A stretch of DNA of 64,000 nt, taken from the NCBI GenBank assembly GCA_947493215.1, contig CANLQE010000001.1, forward strand, positions 1,861,404 to 1,925,403. Direction: 5' to 3'. Below, piece by piece: positions 37,490 to 46,248 of the stretch. The position numbers and the translations under genes are program-made. This stretch comes from an uncultured Sphingomonadaceae bacterium (GTDB lineage Bacteria > Pseudomonadota > Alphaproteobacteria > Sphingomonadales > Sphingomonadaceae). The notes below the pieces were generated by a model. It did no database searches and was not told the DNA's origin. It saw only the letters and a program-made list of their open reading frames with translations. Position 1 is the stretch's first letter; every line of letters begins with the position of its first letter.

Positions 37490-38877
37490 CCAAGCCCACC
37501 ATCCTGTGGTTCCGCCGCGACCTGCGGCTGGCTGATCAGGCCGCTATTGCTGCAGCTGCATCGCAAGGCCCGGTGATTCCAATCTACATACTCGACGATG
37601 AAACACCCAAGCATCGCAAAATGGGCGGCGCATCACGCTGGTGGCTGCATCATAGCCTGAAGTCGCTGGACAAAGATCTGCGAGCCAACGGTTCGCGGAT
37701 GATCTTTCGTCGCGGCAAAGCGGCTGACATTTTAGCTGAACTGGCTTCGGAACACGGCGCTAAAGAAATCCATGCGCTGCATCATTATGAACCATGGTGG
37801 CTGAATGCCGAGAAGGACTTGCGGACCAAATTGGATGGCAATGCCGAACTCGTCCTGCACCACGGTAATTATCTGCTCCCGCCCGGGACGTTAAAAACCG
37901 GCGGTGGAAGCCCCTATAAAATCTACACGCCGTTCTGGAAATCGCTGCGCGAGCGGATGCCGCCAGCGCCAGCTATTGCACCGCGAAAGGCGTTCGATGC
38001 CCCGGATGCTTGGCCGAAAAGCGATCATCTGGATGACTGGAATTTACTGCCAACCAAGCCTGATTGGGCAAAGGGATTTGCCGACCATTGGACGCCGGGT
38101 GAGGAAGGCGCACTGGATGGTCTTAAGGCCTTTGTTGATAAAGCGGTGCAATATGACGAAGGCCGCAATCTGCCGTCTGAACAATTGGTATCCCGCCTGT
38201 CCCCGCATCTGCATTTCGGGGAAATCAGTCCGGCCACGATCTGGAACCGGATTGCCGGGCAGGGCGCGAAAGTCGAAACCTATCTGAAAGAGATTGTCTG
38301 GCGGGATTATGCGCAAAATGTCATTCAGCAATTCCCGCAATATGGCGGGGAAAGCTATCGCGAGAAATTCCGCGCCTTTCCTTGGCGCGATATGGCTGAT
38401 CCAAGGGTTCGCAAGGATTATGACGCCTGGTGTCACGGTCAGACCGGCTATCCGATTGTCGATGCCGGTATGCGGGAATTGTGGGCGACGGGCTGGATGC
38501 ATAACCGCGTCCGGATGATTGCGGCCAGTTTCCTGATCAAGCATTTGCTGATCGACTGGCGCGAGGGCGAGAAATGGTTTTGGGACACTTTGCTGGATGC
38601 CGATTTCGCGTCAAACAGTGTCAATTGGCAGTGGACCTCGGGAACCGGAGTCGACAGCAATATGTTTGTCCGGATCATGGCGCCGTTGTCGCAGTCCGAG
38701 AAATTTAACGCTGGCGATTATATCCGCAAATGGGTGCCCGAGCTGGCGGATGTCAGTGATCCTTATATCCATGACCCGGAGGAAAGCGGCGCGAAACCAC
38801 CAAGCTATCGGTCAAAGATCATAGCGCATAAAGATGCGCGCGTGCGCGCCTTGGACGCCTATGCACAAGTGAAATGA
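37486..38877 (+). CDS. phrB: Deoxyribodipyrimidine photolyase (class I)
   Basis: Light-driven repair enzyme of 463 residues that reverses cyclobutane pyrimidine dimers. It has an N-terminal antenna-binding Rossmann domain (ILWFRRDLRLADQ) and a C-terminal helical FAD domain with LSPHLHFGEIS, WRDYAQNVI, GYPIVDAGMREL and NSVNWQWTSGTG, the last holding Trp/Asn residues of the active site. Length and motifs are those of a CPD photolyase rather than a cryptochrome. It is coupled to the upstream membrane hydrolase. Confidence 0.95.
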   Translation: MTKPTILWFRRDLRLADQAAIAAAASQGPVIPIYILDDETPKHRKMGGASRWWLHHSLKSLDKDLRANGSRMIFRRGKAADILAELASEHGAKEIHALHHYEPWWLNAEKDLRTKLDGNAELVLHHGNYLLPPGTLKTGGGSPYKIYTPFWKSLRERMPPAPAIAPRKAFDAPDAWPKSDHLDDWNLLPTKPDWAKGFADHWTPGEEGALDGLKAFVDKAVQYDEGRNLPSEQLVSRLSPHLHFGEISPATIWNRIAGQGAKVETYLKEIVWRDYAQNVIQQFPQYGGESYREKFRAFPWRDMADPRVRKDYDAWCHGQTGYPIVDAGMRELWATGWMHNRVRMIAASFLIKHLLIDWREGEKWFWDTLLDADFASNSVNWQWTSGTGVDSNMFVRIMAPLSQSEKFNAGDYIRKWVPELADVSDPYIHDPEESGAKPPSYRSKIIAHKDARVRALDAYAQVK

Positions 38878-39038
38878 GGGAAGGGATTGAAATGGTGAGG
38901 ATATTTGCTTATCCATCCAACCATTCAAAACGAGGATATCAGGTCGATGAATAAGTAGGTCGTCTTCGGGCAAAATCAAAATAAAGCCATTCAGTCTTTA
39001 GGGCTGGATATTTTGATACCTATTATTCAGGATCTTTT

Positions 39039-39821
39039 ATGCACAGATTATCAGGAAAATTTTGCGTTATCACCGGTGCCGCACGCGGCATTGGCAAAGC
39101 GATTGCCAAGGCTTTTATCGAGGAGGGGGCGACCGCCCTGCTGACCGATAGCGATGCCGAAACATTGGCGCAGGCCGGACAGGAATTGGGAAGTCCCACT
39201 CTTGTCCTTGATGTCGAAAAAGAAGCGGATTGGGACCATCTGGCCGAGCTGCATCCTGCGGCGGATGCTGTCGTTAACAACGCCGGGATTACCGGATTTG
39301 AAGCGGGCGTGGCGCCCCATGATCCGGAAAATGCGTCGCTGGAAGACTGGCGAGCGGTACATCGGGTTAATCTCGACGGCACCTTCATGGGCTGTCGCTA
39401 TGCGATCCGCGCGATGAAAGAAAAAGGAGCGGGTTCGATCATCAACATTTCGTCGCGGTCCGGCATGGTTGGAATTCCGGGGGCTGCAGCCTATGCTTCG
39501 TCCAAGGCGGCGATCCGCAATCACAGTAAATCGGTGGCGCTTTATTGCGCGCAATTGGGATGGAATATTCGTTGCAATTCCATCCATCCAGCAGCGATCA
39601 TGACACCGATGTGGGAACCCATGCTGGGTGAAGGTGCACAGCGTGCGGCCGCGATCGAGGCATTGGTCAAGGATACACCAATGCGGCGATTTGGTGAGAC
39701 CGAGGAAGTAGCAGCGGTTGCTGTGCTGCTGGCTTCGGACGAGGCGAGCTATATTACAGGAACGGAGATGACCATCGACGGCGGCATATTGGCCGGTTCG
39801 GCTGCGGCTCCGGGGTCTTAG
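39039..39821 (+). CDS. SDR family oxidoreductase
   Basis: Classical short-chain dehydrogenase of 260 residues with [10 protein letters not shown] (cofactor loop), NNAG, catalytic Ser in NISSRSG and YASSK (Tyr/Lys pair). Asp in LLTDSDAE after beta-2 suggests NAD preference. Cyclopentanol- or 3-oxoacyl-type dehydrogenases are the nearest kinds, but the substrate is not determinable. AGGA lies before the ATG. It lies between photolyase and CFA synthase. A 260-residue antisense frame across it is a codon-bias shadow. Confidence 0.9.
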   Translation: MHRLSGKFCVITGAARGIGKAIAKAFIEEGATALLTDSDAETLAQAGQELGSPTLVLDVEKEADWDHLAELHPAADAVVNNAGITGFEAGVAPHDPENASLEDWRAVHRVNLDGTFMGCRYAIRAMKEKGAGSIINISSRSGMVGIPGAAAYASSKAAIRNHSKSVALYCAQLGWNIRCNSIHPAAIMTPMWEPMLGEGAQRAAAIEALVKDTPMRRFGETEEVAAVAVLLASDEASYITGTEMTIDGGILAGSAAAPGS

Positions 39822-39887
39822 AGTAATGGCCATGAATAGGGATAGTTCCGCATTGCCAAGCAGTTACCACTGGTCCATATTTGCACC

Positions 39888-41144
39888 ATGAATGCGGAGG
39901 CACCAAAACGAGGCAAGCACCTGCTCGATGCGCGCAAGCGCTTCGGGACAGGGGGTGGACTGTTCGCGCGCCTAACCGCGCCGGGCTTTCACCGGATATT
40001 GGACAGGATCGACGCGGGTCTGAACCATGGCACGTTTGAAGGAAAATTGCCCGATGGCACCACCCGCATTGTCGGTGGCCGGGGTGAGGGGCCGATGGCA
40101 GAAATCACTATCCATAGCTGGAATGCATTGCTGCGTCTGGTCAATAGCGGTTCTGTTGGTTGGTATCGCGCATGGGAATTGGGCGAGTGGGAGAGTCCGG
40201 ATCTGGTTCCTGTGTTCGATCTGTTCACGCGCAATCGGGCAGGGCTCAAGGACATCGGCCGCGCCGCCGGCATCTTCCGGATGATCGCAAAATTGCGCCA
40301 TTCTCGTCGGCACAATGACAAGGTGCGCGCGCGGCAGAATATCCAATATCACTATGACCTAGGCAATGACTTTTATCGGCTGTGGCTCGACGAGAGCATG
40401 AGCTATTCGAGCGCACTTTTTGAAGACACTGCTGGAAAAGCCAAAACGTTGGAAGATGCGCAGGCCAAAAAGGTCGCCGCCATAGCGAAGCGATTGGGCA
40501 CCAACCCGGGTCAAAAAGTTTTGGAGATCGGGTGCGGCTGGGGATATCTGTCTGGGACACTGGCGCGCGGACATGAGCTGGATGTGACCGGAATCTCCCT
40601 GTCGAATGAACAAACCGACTGGGCGCGGGAGCATCATCCGGACGCAAGTTTCCTTATCCAGGACTATCGTGATGTTGCTGGCCAATATGATGCGATTGCC
40701 AGTGTAGAAATGGTTGAAGCGGTCGGTCAAAAATATTGGCCTGATTTCCTGGATTGTGTCGCACGCAATCTGAAACCGGGTGGACGGGCCGCCATTCAGT
40801 ACATCAGTATCGCTGACGATATTTTTGAACAATATGCGGCCAGTGCAGACTTTATCCAGACTTATATATTCCCTGGTGGCATGCTGCTTTCCGAAAGCCG
40901 TTTTCGCGCGCTAGCCGAAGAACGCGGACTAGCCTGGTCGGATCAACATGATTTTGGTCCAGACTATGCTGAGACGTTGCGGCTCTGGCGCGAACGTTTT
41001 GATGCCGTTGTGGAGCAAGGTAAGCTACCGGCAGGATTTGATGAGCATTTTGTGCGGCTCTGGCGTTACTATCTGACTTATTGTGAAGGTGGTTTCACTG
41101 GTGGCGGCATTAATGTCTCGCAAGTGACTTTGATAAAAGAATAA
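39888..41144 (+). CDS. cfa: Cyclopropane-fatty-acyl-phospholipid synthase
   Basis: SAM-dependent enzyme of 418 residues that adds a methylene across cis double bonds of membrane lipids. After an N-terminal domain, ARQNIQYHYDLGNDFY, MSYSSALF, the SAM loop VLEIGCGWG and QKYWPDF are typical, as is YIFPGGML. No Shine-Dalgarno sequence is visible. TTGCCA (39853-39858) and CATATT (39876-39881) with a 17-base spacer end only six bases before the ATG, so the message may be leaderless. Confidence 0.93.
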   Translation: MNAEAPKRGKHLLDARKRFGTGGGLFARLTAPGFHRILDRIDAGLNHGTFEGKLPDGTTRIVGGRGEGPMAEITIHSWNALLRLVNSGSVGWYRAWELGEWESPDLVPVFDLFTRNRAGLKDIGRAAGIFRMIAKLRHSRRHNDKVRARQNIQYHYDLGNDFYRLWLDESMSYSSALFEDTAGKAKTLEDAQAKKVAAIAKRLGTNPGQKVLEIGCGWGYLSGTLARGHELDVTGISLSNEQTDWAREHHPDASFLIQDYRDVAGQYDAIASVEMVEAVGQKYWPDFLDCVARNLKPGGRAAIQYISIADDIFEQYAASADFIQTYIFPGGMLLSESRFRALAEERGLAWSDQHDFGPDYAETLRLWRERFDAVVEQGKLPAGFDEHFVRLWRYYLTYCEGGFTGGGINVSQVTLIKE

Positions 41145-41159
41145 AAACAGGAGTGGATC

Positions 41160-42395
41160 ATGGGTTTAGGACGAAAGCTGACGCTTGCGATGACGGGCGT
41201 AGGCCTATGTTTGGCATTGCCGGGTTGTGAGAAGGTCAAAGAAGTCGCGGCGGATGCTGCTGGACTGCCGACAGATAAAAATATCCTGTTCTGGACTGAT
41301 GATCAGCGCAACAAAGCCTTTCGGATGATGGATACGCTTGTTCCATCCAATACCATCGCAGCTGGCACAGAGTCTAAGGTTCTGGAGCAGGGCGAAGCGC
41401 TCCCTAAAGAGTTCGAGGTGGATGGAAATATGCTATCCGTCGATCAATATATGGATGACCAGCGCGCCGCTGGCATTGTGATATTGCAGGACGGGAAAAT
41501 CCGGCTCGAAGAATATCGCATGGATTTTGGGAAGGATGATCGCTGGACGTCTTTCTCGGTTGCCAAATCACTGGTATCAACAATGGTAGGAGCGGCGATT
41601 AAAGACGGTGCGATCAAATCCATCGATGATCCGCTGACAGATTATATTCCTGAGCTTGAAGGCAGCGGATATGATGGGGTTACCGTACAACAGCTATTGA
41701 CCATGACATCAGGCGTTCAATGGAATGAGGATTATGCTGATCCCAAATCCGATGTCGCGCTGTTCAACAGCACCAAGCCGGTAGACGGTGTCGATCCGAT
41801 CATCGTTTATATGAAGACGCTGAAGAATGAAGCGGAGCCGGGCACGCGCTGGCAATATAATACCGGTGAAACCAATTTAATCGGCGTGCTGGTCGCCAAG
41901 GCAACTGGCAAAACCATTTCCGAATATCTCTCCGAGAAAGTCTGGGCGCCTTATGGCATGTCACAGGATGGGGAGTGGCTGCTAAACGAGGGTGGCAAGG
42001 AAATTGGCGGTTGCTGTATCTCTGCCACTGTCAGGGACTATGCGCTCTTCGGTCAATTCGCGATGAATGGCGGCATGATCGGGGGCGAGTCGATCGTCCC
42101 TGATGGATGGTTTTCCAAAGCTGGCACGAAACAGGCCGATATCGACGTTCCGGGCCGCGGCTATGGCTATCAATGGTGGACTTTTGATGATGGCAGTTTC
42201 GCCGGTCAGGGAATTTTCGGGCAGGGGATATTCATTGATCCAGCGCGCAAACTGGTGATCGCGAGTAATGGTAATTGGCCGAGTGCTACACCGGATGCGC
42301 AGAAAGACCAGCGCATTGCCTTTTTCAATGCTGTCAAAACGTATCTGGATTCAGAAAAAGGAGAAGTCGCTGAGTCCAGCGAAACTGCTAACTAA
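41160..42395 (+). CDS. Beta-lactamase-related serine hydrolase, lipoprotein
   Basis: Protein of 411 residues with a lipobox (LALPGC, Cys23) and the class C beta-lactamase/esterase fold. The active site SVAK has Ser133 and Lys136; YNTGETN is the second motif; GYGYQWW lies near the third. Such proteins are usually esterases or D,D-peptidases rather than resistance enzymes. CAGGAGTGG gives a strong ribosome site. It overlaps the convergent SDR gene by eight bases. Confidence 0.9.
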   Translation: MGLGRKLTLAMTGVGLCLALPGCEKVKEVAADAAGLPTDKNILFWTDDQRNKAFRMMDTLVPSNTIAAGTESKVLEQGEALPKEFEVDGNMLSVDQYMDDQRAAGIVILQDGKIRLEEYRMDFGKDDRWTSFSVAKSLVSTMVGAAIKDGAIKSIDDPLTDYIPELEGSGYDGVTVQQLLTMTSGVQWNEDYADPKSDVALFNSTKPVDGVDPIIVYMKTLKNEAEPGTRWQYNTGETNLIGVLVAKATGKTISEYLSEKVWAPYGMSQDGEWLLNEGGKEIGGCCISATVRDYALFGQFAMNGGMIGGESIVPDGWFSKAGTKQADIDVPGRGYGYQWWTFDDGSFAGQGIFGQGIFIDPARKLVIASNGNWPSATPDAQKDQRIAFFNAVKTYLDSEKGEVAESSETAN

Positions 42396-43089
42396 TATCG
42401 AAACGCTCACCCGTTTCAAAATCGCTGGCAAGAATTTCGATCATGCGGTCGGCGACGACCTCTGGTAACTTTACTGACTGTGGGTCTTCGCCGGGATAGG
42501 CACTCGCCCGCATGGCGGTGCGCGTCCGGCCCGGATTGATGATCGCAGTGCGTAATTTGCCCAGATTGCGCATCTCTTCGCCATAGCTGATGACCAGTGT
42601 TTCGAGCGCCGCTTTGGACGCGCCATAGGCACCCCAAAAGGCCCTAGGAGACCGGCCAACACTGCTGGTAATCGCGAACAGCCGGGCATTACCGCTCTTG
42701 CGCATCATGGGATCAAAGCCTGCGATCAACGCTTGTTGGGCGATTAGGTTGAGCGTTAAAACGCTGTTAAATTCATTACCGTCAATCGCTGGAACCGGCG
42801 TCAACGTGCCGAGCATAGCTGCGTTTAGCACCATGATATCCAGCGCATCCCAACGTCCCGAAATTGCTTGGGCGAGCCGCCCAATGCTGTCGCCATCGGT
42901 CAGATCGAGTGGCGCGATGGTCGCATTTCCACCCGCTTCGTGAATTTTTTCCTCGACTTCTTCCAGGTCTTTGGCATTGCGCGCGGTCAATATGACATGC
43001 GCACCCTTGGCGGCGAGCGCAATCGCGGTTGCTGCGCCAATACCCCGGCTGGCACCGGTAACTAAAGCCAGTTGGTTCTCAAAGCTCAT
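42388..43089 (-). CDS. SDR family oxidoreductase
   Basis: Short-chain dehydrogenase of 233 residues with TGASRGIGAA, LNAAML at the NNAG position, catalytic Ser in ITSSVGR and YGASK. Arg in LTARNAK after beta-2 suggests NADP. It lies 28 bases downstream of purF on the same strand, an arrangement often seen in sphingomonads, without a known biochemical link. Confidence 0.9.
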   Translation of the reverse strand: MSFENQLALVTGASRGIGAATAIALAAKGAHVILTARNAKDLEEVEEKIHEAGGNATIAPLDLTDGDSIGRLAQAISGRWDALDIMVLNAAMLGTLTPVPAIDGNEFNSVLTLNLIAQQALIAGFDPMMRKSGNARLFAITSSVGRSPRAFWGAYGASKAALETLVISYGEEMRNLGKLRTAIINPGRTRTAMRASAYPGEDPQSVKLPEVVADRMIEILASDFETGERFDIS

Positions 43090-43117
43090 TGGTAAATTTC
43101 GCCTGCCAATATATTAT

Positions 43118-44611
43118 CTATCCGACTTGCTCGACCAAAATAGGTGTTTCTTTGGCCGCTACCTGCTCATTCAACATCGTCAGTTGATCTGGTTGTTGCT
43201 CGCCTTCTTGGTCGGTTAGCGATGTCGGGTAGGCCCCTGTGAAACAAGCGTCGCAATATTGTGGCTGTGCTTCCTCGCGGGTTTCTTCGCCAACCGCGCG
43301 GTAGAGACCGTCGATTGAGATGAAAGACAGGCTGTCCGCTTGAATATATTCGCACATTTGCTCAACCGACTTCATCGCCGCCAGCAACTTTTCACGCCGG
43401 GGTGTGTTCACACCATAGAAACAGCTATGCATGGTCGGCGGGCTAGCGATCCGCATATGCACTTCTGCCGCGCCTGCTTCCCGCATCATTTGGACAATTT
43501 TCAGGCTTGTTGTTCCGCGCACAATACTATCGTCGATCAGCACAATTTTCTTGCCGTTGACCAGCGGCCGATTGGCATTATGTTTCAGCTTCACTCCGAG
43601 ATGGCGAACGCCATCGCCGGGTTGAATAAAGGTACGGCCGACATAGTGGGAGCGGATGATACCCAGCTCAAACGGAATGCCAGATTGTTCGGCATAGCCG
43701 ATGGCCGCTGGCGTTCCGCTGTCCGGTACCGGGATCACATAATCTGCGTCCACTGGATTTTCGATGGCAAGCTGCGCGCCGATTTCTTTCCGGACGCTGT
43801 AAACAGACGATCCATCGACGATGGAATCCGGTCTTGAGAAATAGACATGCTCAAAAATGCAGGGGCGCGCATTGGTCTGCCCAAAGGGACGGTGTGAGCG
43901 CATTTCGCCATTAGAAACAACGATGAGTTCGCCGGCTTCGACGCTGCGTACATATTCAGCGCCAACCAAATCAAGGGCAACGGTTTCTGACGCGAAGACA
44001 TAGGCCTCACCAATCTTGCCAATGACCAAAGGTCTGATGCCAAGCGGGTCACGGCAGGCGATCATACCATCTGGCGTCATGCAGATCAGCGAATAGGCGC
44101 CTTCCACTTTACGAAGGGCGTCAATAAATTTGTCGAGAAGCGTGCGATATTTTGACGTAGCCAGCAAATGAATGATGACTTCGGTATCGCTGGTGGACTG
44201 AAAGATAGATCCATTTTGTACCAGTTCGTGCCGCAGCTTCAGCGCATTGGATATATTACCATTATGGGCAATAGCAAAACCGCCAGAAGCGAGGTCGGCT
44301 TCTAGCGGTTGAATGTTTCTGAGTGTTCCGGCCCCGGTGGTCGAATAGCGAACATGCCCGCAGGCATAATCGCCTTGCAGCTTGTCCATGACTTCGACGC
44401 TGTCAAAATTGCCCGCGACTGGGCCAAGAGCGCGATGGCTGTAAAATTCACGGCCGTTGCGGCAAGTGATTCCCGCTGCTTCCTGTCCGCGATGTTGTAG
44501 GGCATGGAGCCCCAAAGCGACCATCGCGGCAGCATCTTCTATACCAGCGACGCCAAAAACACCGCATTCTTCACGAAGCTTGTCATCGTCAAACGGGTGG
44601 GTTGTAAGCAT
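43118..44611 (-). CDS. purF: Amidophosphoribosyltransferase
   Basis: First committed enzyme of purine synthesis; makes phosphoribosylamine from PRPP and glutamine. The 497-residue protein has a short propeptide, the N-terminal nucleophile Cys16 (EECGVFG), the glutaminase domain to about 240, and the PRPP loop VLIDDSIVRGTTS. Four cysteines in RPCIFEH, HSCFYGV and CDAC match the 4Fe-4S ligands of the Bacillus-type enzyme, so it is oxygen-sensitive by inference. AAGGTG precedes the ATG. Confidence 0.98.
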   Translation of the reverse strand: MLTTHPFDDDKLREECGVFGVAGIEDAAAMVALGLHALQHRGQEAAGITCRNGREFYSHRALGPVAGNFDSVEVMDKLQGDYACGHVRYSTTGAGTLRNIQPLEADLASGGFAIAHNGNISNALKLRHELVQNGSIFQSTSDTEVIIHLLATSKYRTLLDKFIDALRKVEGAYSLICMTPDGMIACRDPLGIRPLVIGKIGEAYVFASETVALDLVGAEYVRSVEAGELIVVSNGEMRSHRPFGQTNARPCIFEHVYFSRPDSIVDGSSVYSVRKEIGAQLAIENPVDADYVIPVPDSGTPAAIGYAEQSGIPFELGIIRSHYVGRTFIQPGDGVRHLGVKLKHNANRPLVNGKKIVLIDDSIVRGTTSLKIVQMMREAGAAEVHMRIASPPTMHSCFYGVNTPRREKLLAAMKSVEQMCEYIQADSLSFISIDGLYRAVGEETREEAQPQYCDACFTGAYPTSLTDQEGEQQPDQLTMLNEQVAAKETPILVEQVG

Positions 44612-44809
44612 ATCGCACCTTGTTTGCTGCCCATTTTATAAGCGCCGCCGCAGCGCTAGTAGGGAGATGGCAGGGATATAGATTTGATTCCTCGGTTTGT
44701 CTTCCCCCTTGGTCATAAAAATATCATATTTATCGATGCTCAACCGTCTCATTTGTAGAAAGACCGGTTTTGCGTTGCACGGCGCGTGCGGGGACCCTAA
44801 TTCAGAAAG

Positions 44810-45184
44810 ATGACAGATGATCAAAATGCCGACCGCGAGTCCGGATTTCAGCTTAATCCCAAATATGATTCGAACGGTTTGATAACCGCGGTGGTCACGG
44901 ATGATTCGTCAGATGACGTTTTGATGGTGGCGTTTATGAATGCTGAGGCGCTTCATCTGACTCAGGAAACCGGGGTTGCCCATTTTTACTCCCGAAGTCG
45001 TAAATCTCTCTGGAAAAAAGGCGAGACGTCCGGCAATATCTTAAACGTGGTCGAAATGCGGATTGATTGTGATCAAGATGCATTGTGGATCAAAGCAAAG
45101 CCCGCTGGTCCGACTTGCCATACCGGCGCCACAAGCTGTTTTTATCGCATCGTCGAGAATGATCGGTTGGAGAACATCGAATGA
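44810..45184 (+). CDS. hisI: Phosphoribosyl-AMP cyclohydrolase
   Basis: Third step of histidine synthesis. The 124-residue single-domain protein has [25 protein letters not shown] and the metal-binding stretch [11 protein letters not shown] followed by [13 protein letters not shown]. It is the monofunctional form (no HisE domain), usual in Alphaproteobacteria. It overlaps the next lipoprotein gene by four bases. It is divergent from purF; the 198-base gap has a small AGCGC/GCGCT stem and AT-rich promoter-like sequence. Confidence 0.97.
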   Translation: MTDDQNADRESGFQLNPKYDSNGLITAVVTDDSSDDVLMVAFMNAEALHLTQETGVAHFYSRSRKSLWKKGETSGNILNVVEMRIDCDQDALWIKAKPAGPTCHTGATSCFYRIVENDRLENIE

Positions 45185-45717
45185 AGCGCGGCCTCGCCTT
45201 ACTAGCTGCGCTTTCGCTGGTGGCGTGCGATCAGGTCAGCACAGAATCGGACCAACCCGGTGAGGCTGCGTCAGAACAAATATCATCGCTCGAAAAGGCC
45301 GCGATCGAAGCAGGCGTCATCCCTGATGTTCGCAATGTCAGTCTATCAGGGGCCTTTGAAAGACAAAGCGACCTTGGCGAGGACCGCTTTTGCGCGGTCG
45401 GCAGTGATGAACGTGGCTATCAAGTTGGTCTGCTCGCTGTATTCGGCCCTGATAGTAAATGTGAGGGTTTGGGAGCGGCTGAGCGGAACGGCGAAGATAT
45501 TGAGATCACATTGGACAGCGAACAGCGTTGCAGTTTTACGGCAAGCTTTGATGGCGTTGCTTTGCGACTGCCGGGTGATTTGCCCGAATCCTGCGCAAGT
45601 TATTGTACGCCGCGCGCGGGACTAAATGGGGTGAGCTTCTATTTGGTCGGCGAGGGGGACGCGGTAGCGCGGTCCACACGTGGTCGCGAAATCGATAATC
45701 TGTGTCCAGGCGGATAG
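45181..45717 (+). CDS. Predicted lipoprotein of unknown function
   Basis: Protein of 178 residues with a lipobox (SLVAC, Cys16). The mature part contains seven or more cysteines (FCAVGS, KCEGLG, RCSFTA, SCASYC, NLCPGG), suggesting disulfides. No family recognised. The start overlaps the hisI stop (ATGA). The stop lies three bases before the promoter of the MerR gene. Confidence 0.75.
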   Translation: MKRGLALLAALSLVACDQVSTESDQPGEAASEQISSLEKAAIEAGVIPDVRNVSLSGAFERQSDLGEDRFCAVGSDERGYQVGLLAVFGPDSKCEGLGAAERNGEDIEITLDSEQRCSFTASFDGVALRLPGDLPESCASYCTPRAGLNGVSFYLVGEGDAVARSTRGREIDNLCPGG

Positions 45718-45719
45718 TA

Positions 45720-45748
45720 TTGACGTTTACGTTAGCGTAAGCTATATG
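45720..45748 (+). promoter_or_regulatory. MerR-type promoter with LiuR-like operator
   Basis: TTGACG (45720-45725) and TATATG (45743-45748) are separated by 17 bases. The spacer is filled by TTTACGTTAGCGTAAG (45726-45741), whose core TTACG-TTAG-CGTAA is palindromic. It resembles the LiuR operator motif of Proteobacteria as I remember it. An operator between -35 and -10 is the MerR-family pattern. The expected transcription start is about 45755, the ATG itself. Confidence 0.65.
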
Positions 45749-45754
45749 GATGCC

Positions 45755-46192
45755 ATGTCAAAATCGCTCAATCATGCCGAGATTGATACACCTGACCTCA
45801 AAAATCGCGAAACCTTTACGATTTCCGATTTATCAGAGGAATTTGGTGTCACGGCTCGTGCGCTTCGTTTCTATGAAGACGAAGGCCTTATTGCGCCGCA
45901 TCGCAAAGGGCTGTCGCGTATCTACACGAAACGGGATCGCGCACGCCTTGCATGGATCATGCGCGCGAAAAATGTCGGGTTCAGCCTGACGGAAATTCGC
46001 GAAATGATCGATCTCTATGATCTGGGTGACGGGCGTATCACACAAATGGAAGTGACGCTCGACAGATGCCAAGAGAAGGTAGATCTTCTCAAACAGCAAC
46101 GGAGCGACATCGATAGCTCGATCAAAGAGCTGACGGAATTTATCAAGATTGTGCAGGACGCCGTAACAGACGCTAAAGCGCAACAACCTTAG
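45755..46192 (+). CDS. MerR family regulator (LiuR-like)
   Basis: Regulator of 145 residues with an N-terminal winged HTH (FTISDLSEEFGVTARALRFYEDEGL) and a C-terminal coiled-coil for dimerisation (about residues 90-140). It lacks the metal-binding cysteines of MerR/CueR, as LiuR-type regulators of branched-chain amino acid or fatty acid breakdown do. It precedes an acyl-CoA dehydrogenase gene by 56 bases. ATGs at 45746 and 45755 are possible; the latter coincides with the predicted transcription start, so the message may be leaderless. Confidence 0.88.
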   Translation: MSKSLNHAEIDTPDLKNRETFTISDLSEEFGVTARALRFYEDEGLIAPHRKGLSRIYTKRDRARLAWIMRAKNVGFSLTEIREMIDLYDLGDGRITQMEVTLDRCQEKVDLLKQQRSDIDSSIKELTEFIKIVQDAVTDAKAQQP

Positions 46193-46248
46193 AGGATAAC
46201 CCGCCAGTATTTTCTGGCCGCACCCAGTTAAAAAGAAAGTTTTAGATA

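Noticed and set aside
39051-39833. Antisense open frame of 260 residues across the whole SDR gene
   Set aside because: Same length as the SDR gene and no recognisable domain; the sense frame has all SDR motifs. It is a codon-bias shadow.
41160-42395. Antibiotic-resistance beta-lactamase
   Set aside because: It has the SxxK/YxN fold motifs, but the lipobox and overall pattern fit the broad esterase/peptidase family, and there is no resistance context.
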